Shown here in pieces: positions 39,518-48,492 of a stretch of 64,000 bases of DNA. The notes beneath the pieces are model-generated. The model had not been told where the DNA came from and ran no database searches. It saw only the letters and a program-made list of their open reading frames with translations. How positions within the stretch are numbered: the first letter of the stretch is position 1; the number at the start of each line of letters is the position of its first letter. Source of the DNA: Spongiactinospora rosea (GTDB taxonomy: Bacteria > Actinomycetota > Actinomycetes > Streptosporangiales > Streptosporangiaceae); contig NZ_QMEY01000010.1 of NCBI RefSeq assembly GCF_003315795.1, positions 186,001 through 250,000 on the forward strand. The letters run 5' to 3'. The translations under genes and the position numbers were made by a program.

Positions 39518-40621
39518 GTGACCGACGTCTTCGGGCTGTCCCAAAAGGACACGAGTCCCGTAAGTGGCCAGGCCGCGCATGAGCAGGTCGTGTTCTGCGC
39601 CGACGAACGCAGCGGCCTGCGGGCCATCATCGCCATCCACAACACGGCACTGGGACCGAGCCTTGGGGGTACCAGGTTCTATCCCTACGACAACGAGCAG
39701 GCGGCGCTCGCCGACGTGCTCAACCTCGCAAGGGCCATGGCCTACAAGAACGCCCTGGCCGGGCTGGATCTCGGCGGCGGCAAGGCCGTCATCATCGGTG
39801 ATCCGGCCAAGGACAAGTCCGAAGCGCTGCTCCGCGCCTACGGGCGCTTCATCGAGTCGCTGGGCGGGCGCTACATCACCGCCTGCGACGTGGGCACCTA
39901 CAGCGAGGACATGGACCTCATCGCCCGCGAGACCACCTACGCCACCGGCCGCACCCCGGCCAACGGCGGGGCCGGCGACTCCTCCATCCTCACCGCCTTC
40001 GGCGTCTTCCAGGGCATGCGCGCGGCCGCCCAGCACAAGTACGGCACACCGTCCTTGAAGGGGCGGCGGGTCGGCGTGGAGGGCGTCGGCAAGGTCGGCC
40101 ACCGCCTGGTGGACCACCTGGTCGAGGCGGGCGCGGAGGTCGTCATCTGCGATGTCAGCGAGCGCGCCGTCGAGCGCGTCCGGGCCCGACACCCGCAGGT
40201 GGATGCACTGGCCGGGCAGCAGGACATCATCGCCGCCGACATCGACGTCTACGCCCCGTGCGCGCTCGGCGGGTCGCTCGACGACGACACGGTGGCCAAG
40301 CTGCGCGCGGGCATCGTCTGCGGCGGGGCCAACAACCAGCTCGCCCACCCGGGCGTGGAGAAGCAGCTCGCCGAGCGGGGCGTCCTGTACGCGCCCGACT
40401 ATCTGGTCAACTCCGGCGGTGTGATCCAGGTCGCCGACGAGATCGGCGGCTTCGACATGGAACGGGCGCGGGCAAAGGCGTCCCAGATCTTCGACACGAC
40501 TCTCAAGATTTTCGCGATAGCCGATGAGGAGGGGGTTCCTCCCGCCGTCGCAGCCGATAGGCTAGCTGAGCGCAGAATGTCGGAAGTCGGGCGGATTAGG
40601 GCCATATGGTTGGGCCACTGA
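39518..40621 (+). CDS. vdh: Glu/Leu/Phe/Val dehydrogenase (valine dehydrogenase type)
   Basis: 367 residues from GTG 39518, GGGAG upstream. Oxidatively deaminates a branched-chain amino acid with NAD+. Catalytic Lys77 and Lys89 lie in MAYKNALAGLDLGGGKA; the NAD-binding turn is GVEGVGKVG. The length and LGGTRFYPY pattern fit valine dehydrogenase rather than glutamate dehydrogenase. It is conserved beside bldC in streptomycetes (from memory), supplying precursors for polyketide synthesis. An ORF start upstream at 39416 would add 34 residues without coding character. Confidence 0.9.
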   Translation: MTDVFGLSQKDTSPVSGQAAHEQVVFCADERSGLRAIIAIHNTALGPSLGGTRFYPYDNEQAALADVLNLARAMAYKNALAGLDLGGGKAVIIGDPAKDKSEALLRAYGRFIESLGGRYITACDVGTYSEDMDLIARETTYATGRTPANGGAGDSSILTAFGVFQGMRAAAQHKYGTPSLKGRRVGVEGVGKVGHRLVDHLVEAGAEVVICDVSERAVERVRARHPQVDALAGQQDIIAADIDVYAPCALGGSLDDDTVAKLRAGIVCGGANNQLAHPGVEKQLAERGVLYAPDYLVNSGGVIQVADEIGGFDMERARAKASQIFDTTLKIFAIADEEGVPPAVAADRLAERRMSEVGRIRAIWLGH

Positions 40622-40687
40622 TGGCCCGCGCCCATACGGCGTACCGAGCTGAGCGCAAAACAGGTACGGTAATAGGCGAACGAGGAG

Positions 40688-40767
40688 CTGACGCCGGAAG
40701 TCAGGTGGCGTCAGTGCGTGGTGCGTTAGCGACGAGGGGTCGGGTGCGACCCCGCATGAGGGGGTCG
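40688..40767 (+). promoter_or_regulatory. DUF3073 leader: two hairpins and a competing RBS-masking arm
   Basis: First, CTGACGCC (40688-40695) / GGCGTCAG (40707-40714) is a perfect 8-bp stem with an 11-nt loop. Then GGGGTCG occurs twice (40736-40742 and 40761-40767), and CGACCCC (40747-40753) between them is complementary to both. Pairing with the second copy would cover the GGGGG ribosome site (40760-40764) of ATG 40773; pairing with the first would leave it free. This looks like a two-state leader. Confidence 0.55.
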
Positions 40768-40772
40768 AGCCG

Positions 40773-41012
40773 ATGGGGCGCGGCCGAGCCAAGGCCAAGC
40801 AGGTGAAGGTTGCCCGGCAGTTGAAGTACAACAGCGGGGGCACCGATCTTGAGCGTCTTCGTGAGGAGCTGGTGGCGAACAACGGCTCCGGGCACGACGA
40901 CGATGCTTCGGGATATGACTCAGACGAGGCGGCTGATCGGTACGCCGATTACGCCGACGCCTACACCGACGACGATGACGACCGCGACGACGGGCAATCT
41001 CGCCGCGGCTAG
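40773..41012 (+). CDS. DUF3073 protein
   Basis: 79 residues. The basic N-terminal half (MGRGRAKAKQVKVARQLKYNSGGTDLERLREEL) is the DUF3073 signature, then a very acidic tail (DDDDDR). It is a small cytosolic protein, found next to purM across actinomycetes, of unknown function; opposite charge at its ends suggests nucleic-acid or protein binding. The start ATG follows GGGGG. It lies after a structured leader and ends before two hairpins. Confidence 0.92.
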   Translation: MGRGRAKAKQVKVARQLKYNSGGTDLERLREELVANNGSGHDDDASGYDSDEAADRYADYADAYTDDDDDRDDGQSRRG

Positions 41013-41036
41013 GCGATCTTTGGGCACGTGAGGAGG

Positions 41037-41063
41037 CACCCGGGAGGCCACGGCCACCGGGTG
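41037..41063. terminator. Hairpin after DUF3073
   Basis: CACCCGG (41037-41043) pairs with CCGGGTG (41057-41063), a 13-nt loop between, 25 bp past the DUF3073 stop. It is the first of two adjacent hairpins between this gene and the converging purM. Confidence 0.55.
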
Positions 41064-41087
41064 TCTTCGCCTGCGCGTGAACGAACC

Positions 41088-41120
41088 GCGCCCCGGGCCT
41101 TCCCGGCCCGGGGCGCTTTT
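41088..41120. terminator. Classic rho-independent terminator between DUF3073 and purM
   Basis: GCGCCCCGGGCC (41088-41099) - TTCCC - GGCCCGGGGCGC (41105-41116) gives a perfect 12-bp stem, followed by TTTT (41117-41120) on the plus strand. Converging purM stops just downstream. It serves DUF3073 and, in reverse, may stop purM. Confidence 0.9.
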
Positions 41121-41131
41121 CGCCGTGTCCG

Positions 41132-42157
41132 TCAGCGGTAGGCGGCCCGGCCCTGGCCCGGCACGATCTCGCCGAGGACCCACGCGGGGACCTCGCGTTC
41201 GCGCAACAGGGCGAGGGCGTCGTCCACCGTGCCGGCCGGCACGATGGCGCACATGCCGACGCCGAGGTTGAAGGTCTGGTCGAGGTCGGCCTGGGCGATC
41301 CGGCCGTGCCCGGCGAGCACCTGGAAGATCGCCGGTGGGGTCCAGGACGAGCGGTCCAGCAGCGCGTCCAGCTCCGGGGGCAGCGACCTGGCCAGGTTGG
41401 CGGTCAGCCCGCCGCCGGTGATGTGCGCGTACGCGTGCACCTCGTGCGTCCGGGCCAGCGCCAGGCAGTCGGCCGCGTAGATGCGGGTCGGTTCGAGCAG
41501 CTCCTCGCCCAGGGTGCGGCCCAGCTCGGGCAACTCCCGGTCGAGCGTCAGCCCGGCCGACTTCATCACGTGGCGGACCAGCGAGTAGCCGTTGGAGTGG
41601 ACGCCGCTGGACGCCAGCGCCAGCACCACGTCACCCGCCCGCACCCGCGCCGGGCCGAGCAGCGCGTCGGCCTCCACCACGCCGGTGCCCGCGCCCGCGA
41701 GGTCGTAGTCGTCGGGCCCCATCGCGCCGGGGTGCTCGGCGGTCTCCCCGCCGACCAGCGCGCACCCGGCCAGCCGGCAGCCGTCGGCCACCCCGCCCAC
41801 GATGCCGGCGATCCGCTCGGGGACCACCTTGCCGCAGGCGATGTAGTCGGTCATGAACAGCGGCTCCGCGCCGCACACCACCAAGTCGTCCACGACCATG
41901 CCGACCAGGTCGTGGCCGATGGTGTCGTGCCGGTCGAGGGCCTGGGCGATCATCACCTTGGTGCCCACGCCGTCGGTGGAGGTCGCCAGCAGCGGCCGGG
42001 TGTACCCGCGCAGCGCCGAGACGTCGAACAGCCCGGCGAACCCGCTGGCGTCGTCGACGACCTCCGGGCGGCGGGACATCGCCACCCGGGACTTCATCAG
42101 CTCGACAGCCCGGTCGCCCGCCGCGATGTCCACGCCGGCGGCGGCGTAGCTCGTCAT
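41132..42157 (-). CDS. purM: Phosphoribosylformylglycinamidine cyclo-ligase (AIR synthetase)
   Basis: 341 residues. Catalyses ATP-dependent closure of FGAM to AIR in purine biosynthesis. Visible: SYAAAGVDIAAGDRAVELMK, SRRPEVVDDASGFAGLF, TSTDGVGTKVMIA, VVCGAEPLFMTDYIA, GETAEHPGAM, and HITGGGLTANLAR. Its ATG shares a base with the purF stop (TGATG), so purF-purM is one operon. Order purF-purM-DUF3073 is conserved in actinomycetes. Confidence 0.97.
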   Translation of the reverse strand: MTSYAAAGVDIAAGDRAVELMKSRVAMSRRPEVVDDASGFAGLFDVSALRGYTRPLLATSTDGVGTKVMIAQALDRHDTIGHDLVGMVVDDLVVCGAEPLFMTDYIACGKVVPERIAGIVGGVADGCRLAGCALVGGETAEHPGAMGPDDYDLAGAGTGVVEADALLGPARVRAGDVVLALASSGVHSNGYSLVRHVMKSAGLTLDRELPELGRTLGEELLEPTRIYAADCLALARTHEVHAYAHITGGGLTANLARSLPPELDALLDRSSWTPPAIFQVLAGHGRIAQADLDQTFNLGVGMCAIVPAGTVDDALALLREREVPAWVLGEIVPGQGRAAYR

Positions 42158-43605
42158 CAGGCGTCCACCCTCTCCAGCAGGTACTTGCCCAGGCTGTCCT
42201 CTTCGATCGGGATCGGGTAGGAGCCGTCGAAGCACGCCCGGCACAGCCGTCCCGCCGGGATCGTGGTGGCCGCGGTCAGCTCCGCAAGCGAGATGTACCC
42301 GAGCGAGTCGGCCCCCAGCGAGTCGCGGATCTGCTCCACCGACAGCGAACCCGCGATCAGCTCGGCCCGCGTGGCGAAGTCGATGCCGTAGAAGCACGGC
42401 CAGGACACCGGCGGCGAGGAGATGCGCACGTGCACCTCGGCCGCGCCCGCCTCGCGGAGCATCCGCACGATCGCCCGCTGGGTGTTGCCGCGCACGATCG
42501 AGTCGTCCACCACGACCAGGCGCTTGCCGGCGATCACCTCGCGCAGCGGGTTGAGCTTGAGCCGGATGCCGAGCTGGCGGATCGTCTGGGAGGGCTGGAT
42601 GAACGTGCGGCCGACGTAGGAGTTCTTCACCAGGCCCTGGCCGTAGGGGATGCCGCTGGCCTCGGCGTAGCCGATGGCGGCGGGCGTGCCCGACTCAGGG
42701 GTGGGGATCACCAGGTCGGCGTCGACCGGGTGCTCACGGGCCAGCCTGCGGCCGATCTCGACGCGGGTGGACTGCACCCCGCGCCCGGCGATCGTGGTGT
42801 CCGGCCTGGCCAGGTAGACGTACTCGAACAGGCAGCCCTTGGGCTCGGCCGGGGCGAACCGGCGGGCCCGCACGCCGCGCTCGTCGATGGTCAGCAGCTC
42901 GCCTGGCTCGATCTCACGGACGAACGCGGCCCCGACGATGTCGAGCGCGGCCGTCTCGGAGGCCACCACCCAGCCCTGCTCCAGGCGGCCGAGCACCAGC
43001 GGGCGGATGCCCTGCGGGTCGCGGGCCGCGTAGAGCGTCTTCTCGTTCATGAAGACCAGCGAGTAGGCGCCCTTGACCTGCGGCAGCAGCTCGGCCGCGG
43101 CGTCTTCCACCGACCGCTCGCGGTCGTTGGCGTCGTTGGCCAGCAACGCGGTCAGGATCTCGGTGTCGGAGGTCGAGCGGGTGGCGCCCGGGGGCAGCCG
43201 CTCGGCCAGCGCGGCCGTGTTGATCAGGTTGCCGTTGTGCGCGAGCGCGAGGCCGCCGCCCGCCGTGGAGCACAGCGTGGGCTGCGCGTTCTCCCACACG
43301 CTCGAACCGGTGGTGGAGTAGCGGCAGTGGCCCACCGCGATGTGGCCGCGCAGCGTGCTCAGCACGGACTCGTCGAAGACCTGGGCCACCAGGCCCATGT
43401 CCTTGTAGACCAGGATCCGATCGCCCTCGCTGACCGCGATGCCCGCGGACTCCTGCCCGCGGTGCTGCAGCGCGTACAGCCCGTAGTAGGTGAGTTTGGA
43501 GACATCCTCCCCAGTGGCCCATACGCCGAAGACGCCACAGGCGTCCTGCGGTGCGCGGTCTTGGGGGTCAAGGTCATGGCCCAGCCGGCCGTCGCCTTTT
43601 AGCAC
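42157..43605 (-). CDS. purF: Amidophosphoribosyltransferase
   Basis: 482 residues from GTG 43605. Catalyses the first committed step of purine synthesis, PRPP + Gln to phosphoribosylamine. Cys23 follows a 22-residue propeptide (DAC-GVFGVW) that is removed to expose the nucleophile. Also visible: RYSTTG, HNGNLIN, the PRPP loop VVVDDSIVRGNT and the Fe-S Cys region CRACFDGSYP. A TAGACT -10 box (minus, 43613-43618) lies 7 nt before GTG, a leaderless start with no Shine-Dalgarno. It is coupled to purM by the TGATG overlap. Confidence 0.97.
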   Translation of the reverse strand: MLKGDGRLGHDLDPQDRAPQDACGVFGVWATGEDVSKLTYYGLYALQHRGQESAGIAVSEGDRILVYKDMGLVAQVFDESVLSTLRGHIAVGHCRYSTTGSSVWENAQPTLCSTAGGGLALAHNGNLINTAALAERLPPGATRSTSDTEILTALLANDANDRERSVEDAAAELLPQVKGAYSLVFMNEKTLYAARDPQGIRPLVLGRLEQGWVVASETAALDIVGAAFVREIEPGELLTIDERGVRARRFAPAEPKGCLFEYVYLARPDTTIAGRGVQSTRVEIGRRLAREHPVDADLVIPTPESGTPAAIGYAEASGIPYGQGLVKNSYVGRTFIQPSQTIRQLGIRLKLNPLREVIAGKRLVVVDDSIVRGNTQRAIVRMLREAGAAEVHVRISSPPVSWPCFYGIDFATRAELIAGSLSVEQIRDSLGADSLGYISLAELTAATTIPAGRLCRACFDGSYPIPIEEDSLGKYLLERVDA

Positions 43606-43822
43606 GTACTTAAGTCTAAGTCGGGCTGTTCCGCGCTCGCACCGCGGGTCGGCCGACACAATTGGACGTTCCCGTGTTCAGCGGGGTGCCATACCAGTTA
43701 CTTTGGGCAGACTTAGCAAAGGATGGCCCCCGCTTTGCCGTGTCAACGGCCGGGTGGCCGCCGCGCCGGGCGAAGGTGAGGGGTACCGGCATGCCTGTTC
43801 GCCGAAGGTCGGGAGATCATAC

Positions 43823-44341
43823 GTGACGACACCAGGGGATCCCAACCAGCCAGAGCCCGGACGCGAGCCGCAGCAGCCGCACCAGCAGCCGCCCGTGCCG
43901 CAGCAGCCGCCGCCGGGGGAGTACGGCGGGCCTGGGCAGCCTGAGGATTACGGTCAGCCGCCGCCCTACCCCCAGCAGACCCCCTACGCCTACGGCCAGC
44001 CGTACGGCGCGCCCCCCGAGCCCAAGCGCGGCGGCGGGCTGGCCACGACGGCCCTGGTGCTCGGCATCCTCAGCCCGTTCCTGCTGTTCGCGTGCCTGTT
44101 CGGGGTGATCACCGCGATTGTCGGCCTGATCATCGGCATCATCGCGCTGACCCGCAAGACGCACCTGGGCCGGGCCTGGGCGGGCATCATCCTCAGCGTG
44201 CTCACGCTGATCGCCGCCGTGGCCCTGGTGGCCTGGTCGTATGCCAGCTTCAGCGACTGCATGGGCCTGCCCACGCAGGCCGAGACGCAGCGCTGCATCG
44301 AGGCCAAGCTCGGCATCGACGGTGCTGTCAGCCCCCAATAG
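43823..44341 (+). CDS. DUF4190 membrane protein with Pro/Gln-rich N-terminus
   Basis: 172 residues from GTG 43823 with GGGAG 7 nt upstream. The N-terminal ~60 residues are PQQP/PPGEYG-rich and cytosolic, then two hydrophobic spans (LATTALVLGILSPFLLFACLFGVITAIVGLIIGIIAL and AGIILSVLTLIAAVALVAW), typical of DUF4190, followed by a short Cys-containing tail (CMGLPTQAETQRCIEAK). The spans have G-rich faces. Function is unknown; DUF4190 proteins often carry proline-rich heads. It converges with the sterol carrier gene by 14 bp. Confidence 0.82.
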   Translation: MTTPGDPNQPEPGREPQQPHQQPPVPQQPPPGEYGGPGQPEDYGQPPPYPQQTPYAYGQPYGAPPEPKRGGGLATTALVLGILSPFLLFACLFGVITAIVGLIIGIIALTRKTHLGRAWAGIILSVLTLIAAVALVAWSYASFSDCMGLPTQAETQRCIEAKLGIDGAVSPQ

Positions 44342-44795
44342 GCCCGATCGGCAGATACTCGGACACATCGGCGCGCGATCCGCTCGCGCTGATCCGCCCG
44401 GCCGCCATCGCGTCGTCCCAGGACAGCTCGCCGGTGGCGAGTTCGAGCCAGGTCAGCCCGTCGGTCTCGATCACGTTGGGGGGTGTGCCGCGGGTGTGGC
44501 GCGGCCCGGGTACGCACTGCACCGCCGCGTACGGCGGCACGCGCACCTCGACCGACCGGCCCGGGGCCGCCGCCGCGAGCCGGTCCAGCAGGTGGCGTAC
44601 GGCGTAGCGGGCCGCCTCGCGCTCGGGCCGCAGCCCGCGCCGGTAGGCCCGCAGCACCACCGGGACGCAGGCGGTCAGCATCGCCGCGGCGGTGTCGGGC
44701 CCGTCGTAGGCGGGCTCGTCCAGGGCGGACAGTTGCGCGTCGAGCGCCGCGCGGACTTTGCCGGGCACAGGTTTGAGGGCGGGCACATCGACCAT
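44328..44795 (-). CDS. Sterol-carrier-like protein (SCP2 fold)
   Basis: 155 residues. The pattern ATAAMLTACVPVVLRAYRRGLRPEREAARYAVRHLLDRLAAAAPGRSVEVRVPPYAAVQCVPG...NVIETDGLTWLELATGELSWDDAMAAGRISASGSRADVSEYLPI matches the SCP2-like domain found beside the purF block in streptomycetes (from memory). A lipid-binding role is inferred. ATG 44795, converging with the DUF4190 gene. Confidence 0.85.
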   Translation of the reverse strand: MVDVPALKPVPGKVRAALDAQLSALDEPAYDGPDTAAAMLTACVPVVLRAYRRGLRPEREAARYAVRHLLDRLAAAAPGRSVEVRVPPYAAVQCVPGPRHTRGTPPNVIETDGLTWLELATGELSWDDAMAAGRISASGSRADVSEYLPIGPIGG

Positions 44796-44903
44796 GATGC
44801 ACGGTCCCAACGGTTCATCGGTCGGGCAGGCGTCGTTCACCCGAGGTTTGGACGGCGACCGTAGCGTCCCGGCGGGACAACCTGTGAATAACTTGGAGGA
44901 TCG

Positions 44904-46970
44904 GTGGCGAATCCCTCGCCGCGCGGACTGCTGCCGCTGCTGACGACCCCGCACCAGGGTGGTCGTAGCGCGCTGACCTGCCAGTTCCGCTGCGGTAACG
45001 CCTGCTCGCACGACATTCCCAACACGTCAGAGAACCGATACTTCGGAGAGATCGTCACCGAGGCCCTGTCGCGGCGCGGCGCGCTGCGTACGGCGGCCCT
45101 GGGGGCGCTCGCGGTGGGTGTGGGCGGGGGCGCCCTCACCGCGACGGCGACGCCTGCCGCGGCCGACCGCGGTCACGGCGGCTGGGGTCAGGGGTCGCTG
45201 CGGTTCACCCCGGTGGCGCCGAACACCGACGACAAGCTCACCGTGCCCGACGGGTACGAGTCGGCCCCCGTGGTCCGCTGGGGCGACCCGGTGCTCCCGG
45301 ACGCGCCCGCCTTCGACTTCGACGACCAGACGGCCGAGGCCCAGGCCAAGCAGTTCGGCTACAACTGCGACTTCGTGGCGTTCTTCCCGCTGGGCGCCGA
45401 CCGCGCGCTGCTGTGGGTCAACCACGAGTACAGCGACGAGGCCCTGATGTTCCGCGGCTACACCGACGGCACCGCGGCCACCGAGGAGCAGATCAAGATC
45501 GCCCTGGCCGCGCACGGCGGCTCGGTGGTCGAGCTGGAGCGGGCGGGCCGGTCCGGCCGGTGGAAGCTGGTCACCCGCGGGCGGCGCCGGTACAACCGCC
45601 GGATCACCGCGCAGACCCCGATGCGGTTCAGCGGCCCCGCGGCGGGCGGCGACCTGCTGAAGACCGCCGCGGACCCGCGCGGGCTGCGCCCGATCGGCAT
45701 GCTCAACAACTGCGCGGGCGGCACCACCCCGTGGGGCACGGTCCTGACCGCCGAAGAGAACTTCAACCAGTACTTCGTCGGCGGCAACGGCGTACCCGAG
45801 GCGCAGAAGCAGTACCTGACCCGGTACGGCGTCAGCACCACCACCGCCATCCCGAGCGGCAGCCGCCGCTTCGACCGGGTGGAGGAGCGGTTCGACCTCG
45901 CCAAGCACCCCAATGAGATCAACCGTTTCGGGTGGATCGTGGAGATCGACCCGACCGACCCGGACGCCACGCCGATCAAGCGGACCGCGCTCGGCCGGTT
46001 CGCCCACGAGGCCGCCACCACCAGCCTGACCAGGGACGGCCGGCTGGTCGCGTACATGGGCGACGACTCCCGCTTCGAGTACGTCTACAAGTTCGTCTCC
46101 AAGGACCGTTACATCCCCGGCTTCGACCGCCACAACCGCGGCCTGCTGGACGAGGGCACCCTGTACGTCGCCAAGTTCACCGGCGACAGCCCCAAGGAGG
46201 AGATCGACGGCTCCGGCAAGGCGCCCAAGGACGGCCGCTTCGACGGGTCGGGCGAGTGGATCCCGCTGGTCAGCGGTGACAAGTCGTACGTGCAGGGGAT
46301 GAGCGCCGAAGAGGTCCTCGTCTACACCAGGGTCGCCGCCGACAAGGTCGGGGCCACCAAGATGGACCGCCCCGAAGACGTCGAGCGCAACCCGGTGAAC
46401 GGCGCGATCTACGTGGCGCTCACCAACAACTCCAACCGCACCCCTGCGCAGGCCGACGAGGCCAACCCGCGGGCCGCCAACAAGCACGGCCACGTGCTGG
46501 AGATCACCGAGCGGCGCAACGACGCGGGCGCGCGGACGTTCGCCTGGTCGCTGGCCCTGGTCTGCGGCGACCCGAACGACCCGGCCACCTACTTCGCCGG
46601 GTTCGACAAGTCCAAGGTCTCGCCGATCTCCTGCCCGGACAACGTCGCCTTCGACCGCGAGGGCAATCTGTGGATCTCCACGGACGGCAACGCGCTCGGC
46701 AAGAACGACGGCCTGTTCGTGATGCCGGTGTCCGGCCGGGACCGCGGCCACCTGCGGCAGTTCCTGACCGTCCCGGTGGGCGCGGAGACCTGCGGCCCGC
46801 TGATCACCCGGGACGACAAGAGCGTGTTCGTCGCGGTGCAGCACCCGGGCGAGACCGACGGCGCGACCCCGGACGCCCCGTCCAGCCACTGGCCGGACGG
46901 CGGTGAGAGCCAGCCGCGCCCGTCGGTGGCCGTGGTCTGGCACACGCGCGGCAGGAACATCGGTTCCTGA
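44904..46970 (+). CDS. PhoX-family phosphatase (DUF839), Tat-exported
   Basis: 688 residues from GTG 44904 with TTGGAGGA upstream. The N-terminus carries the usual LTCQFRCGNACSHDIPNTS stretch, then a twin-Arg signal (SRRGALRTAALGALAVG) ending about ATAAA. The beta-propeller follows with metal-binding Asp/Glu-rich loops (GTVLTAEENFNQY, PWGTVL, DNVAFDREGNLWISTDGN). PhoX is an extracellular Ca/Fe-dependent alkaline phosphatase giving phosphate from organic esters. A 17-bp terminator follows. Confidence 0.92.
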   Translation: MANPSPRGLLPLLTTPHQGGRSALTCQFRCGNACSHDIPNTSENRYFGEIVTEALSRRGALRTAALGALAVGVGGGALTATATPAAADRGHGGWGQGSLRFTPVAPNTDDKLTVPDGYESAPVVRWGDPVLPDAPAFDFDDQTAEAQAKQFGYNCDFVAFFPLGADRALLWVNHEYSDEALMFRGYTDGTAATEEQIKIALAAHGGSVVELERAGRSGRWKLVTRGRRRYNRRITAQTPMRFSGPAAGGDLLKTAADPRGLRPIGMLNNCAGGTTPWGTVLTAEENFNQYFVGGNGVPEAQKQYLTRYGVSTTTAIPSGSRRFDRVEERFDLAKHPNEINRFGWIVEIDPTDPDATPIKRTALGRFAHEAATTSLTRDGRLVAYMGDDSRFEYVYKFVSKDRYIPGFDRHNRGLLDEGTLYVAKFTGDSPKEEIDGSGKAPKDGRFDGSGEWIPLVSGDKSYVQGMSAEEVLVYTRVAADKVGATKMDRPEDVERNPVNGAIYVALTNNSNRTPAQADEANPRAANKHGHVLEITERRNDAGARTFAWSLALVCGDPNDPATYFAGFDKSKVSPISCPDNVAFDREGNLWISTDGNALGKNDGLFVMPVSGRDRGHLRQFLTVPVGAETCGPLITRDDKSVFVAVQHPGETDGATPDAPSSHWPDGGESQPRPSVAVVWHTRGRNIGS

Positions 46971-46979
46971 CCCACGAGA

Positions 46980-47019
46980 CCCCGGAGGGTGCGGCCGGCG
47001 CGGGCCGCACCCTCCGGGG
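46980..47019. terminator. 17-bp perfect hairpin terminator
   Basis: CCCCGGAGGGTGCGGCC (46980-46996) pairs exactly with GGCCGCACCCTCCGGGG (47003-47019) around a 6-nt loop, 9 bp after the phosphatase stop and 13 bp before the end of the sigma gene on the other strand; it can serve both. Confidence 0.9.
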
Positions 47020-47031
47020 CTCGTCTCTCGT

Positions 47032-47802
47032 TCACTCCGAGAGCTTGGTGCGCAGCTGGGTGAGCACGGCGCGCAGGATGCGCGAGACGTGCATCTGCGA
47101 GATCCCGAACTCGGCGGCGATCTCGGCCTGGGTCATGTTCCCGTAGAACCGCATCAACAGGATCGTGCGCTCCCGTTCCGGCAGCGCGTCGATGAGCGGC
47201 TTGACGGCGTGCTTGTCGACCAGGGTGTCCAGGGAGCGGTCCTGGTCGGGCAGGAAGTCGCCGAGGTCGGCGGCGTCCTCGGCGCCGGTGACCGGCGCGT
47301 CCAGCGACAGCGCGCTGTAGGCCCCGGACGCCTCCAGCGCCAGCAGGACCTCCTCCTCCGAGATCCGCATCCGCTCGGCCAGCTCGGCGACGGTCGGGGA
47401 GTGGCCCAGCGTCTGGGTCAGCTCCGCGGTGATCTTGTTGATCTCCAGCCGCCGCTCCTGGTACACCCGGGGCACCTTGATCGCCCACGTACGGTCCCTG
47501 AAGTGGCGCTTCACCTCGCCCATCATGGTGATCATCGCGTAGCCGCGGAACTCGTGCCCCAGCTCGGGATCGAACCCGTTCACCGCCTTCATCAGCCCGA
47601 CGTAGGCGGCCTGCCGCAGGTCCTCCATCGGCTCGCCGCGGTACCGGTAGCGCCGGGTGACCTCGGTGACCAGGCCCTCGTGCAGTTCGACGACCCGCTC
47701 GCGGATCCGGACCCGGTGCAGCTCGGATAGCTCCGTGCGGGCCATCTCGGCCAGCAGTTCCTCGGCGGTCATCTGCTCGAACGCGATATCCAGGACGGTC
47801 AT
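47032..47802 (-). CDS. SigB/SigF-type RNA polymerase sigma factor
   Basis: 256 residues. Region 2: LVTEVTRRYRYRGEPMEDLRQAAYVGLMKAVNGFDPELGHEFRGYAMITMMGEVKRHFRDRTWAIKVPR; region 3: ELTQTLGHSPTVAELAERM; region 4: LPERERTILLMRFYGNMTQAEIAAEFGISQMHVSRILRAVLTQLR. The length and pattern are of SigB/F/G stress or sporulation sigmas. ATG 47802 with GGAGC upstream. An 8-bp inverted repeat GCGTGTCC (47827) / GGACACGC (47862) lies in its leader. No anti-sigma gene is adjacent. Confidence 0.94.
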   Translation of the reverse strand: MTVLDIAFEQMTAEELLAEMARTELSELHRVRIRERVVELHEGLVTEVTRRYRYRGEPMEDLRQAAYVGLMKAVNGFDPELGHEFRGYAMITMMGEVKRHFRDRTWAIKVPRVYQERRLEINKITAELTQTLGHSPTVAELAERMRISEEEVLLALEASGAYSALSLDAPVTGAEDAADLGDFLPDQDRSLDTLVDKHAVKPLIDALPERERTILLMRFYGNMTQAEIAAEFGISQMHVSRILRAVLTQLRTKLSE

Positions 47803-47981
47803 TTCGCTGCTCCATCGGGGGTTACAGCGTGTCCGTGCCGGAAGCAGAAAAGCCCAGACAGGGACACGCCTCATCAACCTGAGACGAAGCCCCTCTGCTG
47901 GACTTCGAGATCAAGCATGCCCCGCGATCCGCCTTTCGCACCTAATTTTCATCACAAAATGGTAACGAGATGGGCGGGCCG

Positions 47982-48446
47982 TCAGCGTTCCAGGCCGGTG
48001 ACCAGGGACTCCAGGTCGCGCATCAACGACTCGGTGCGCTCGGCGCCGAAGGCGGCCAGGATCGCGCGGTGGTGCTCGGCCAGCCCGCCCTCCAGGCGGT
48101 GCAGCAGCGAACGCCCGCGATCGGCCAGGAAGACCGCGACGCGGCGGCGGTCGGAGGGGTCGTGGCCGCGATAGACCAGGGCGCGGTCGACCAGCCGATC
48201 GACGGCCTTGGTGAGGGTGGGGTGCGGCATCAGGGCGGCCTCGGCCAGGTCGCCCATGGAGTGGCCGCGGCCGTCGGCCAGGGCCTGGAGGATGCGCCAG
48301 TGCTCGACGGAGAGGTGCTCGGTGGCGAGCACGGCCGCCAGGCCGCGGTTGACGCTGCGCTCGGCTTTGCTGAGGAGGTAGGCGAGCGAGGAACCCAGCC
48401 CCGCTGTGAAGGTCGTGGAAGGCATCGCCGTGGGCTCGGTCAGCAC
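47982..48446 (-). CDS. MarR-family regulator of the amide cassette
   Basis: 154 residues from GTG 48446 (AAGGAG 7 nt upstream). Winged helix: LADGRGHSMGDLAEAALMPHPTLTKAVDRLVDRALVYRGHDPSDRRRVAVFL. It is divergent from the AmiC-like/permease/formamidase operon with a 46-bp gap, so it most likely represses this operon and itself. The GCGCGTACGC in that gap is a candidate site. Confidence 0.88.
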   Translation of the reverse strand: MLTEPTAMPSTTFTAGLGSSLAYLLSKAERSVNRGLAAVLATEHLSVEHWRILQALADGRGHSMGDLAEAALMPHPTLTKAVDRLVDRALVYRGHDPSDRRRVAVFLADRGRSLLHRLEGGLAEHHRAILAAFGAERTESLMRDLESLVTGLER

Positions 48447-48492
48447 CACCGGCTCCTTTCGTTCGCGCGTACGCAAGAGGATACTCTGACGC

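Noticed and set aside
46589..47815. Long minus-strand frame spanning the terminator between PhoX and sigma genes
   Set aside because: It runs through a perfect hairpin and out of frame with the sigma factor, so is a shadow.
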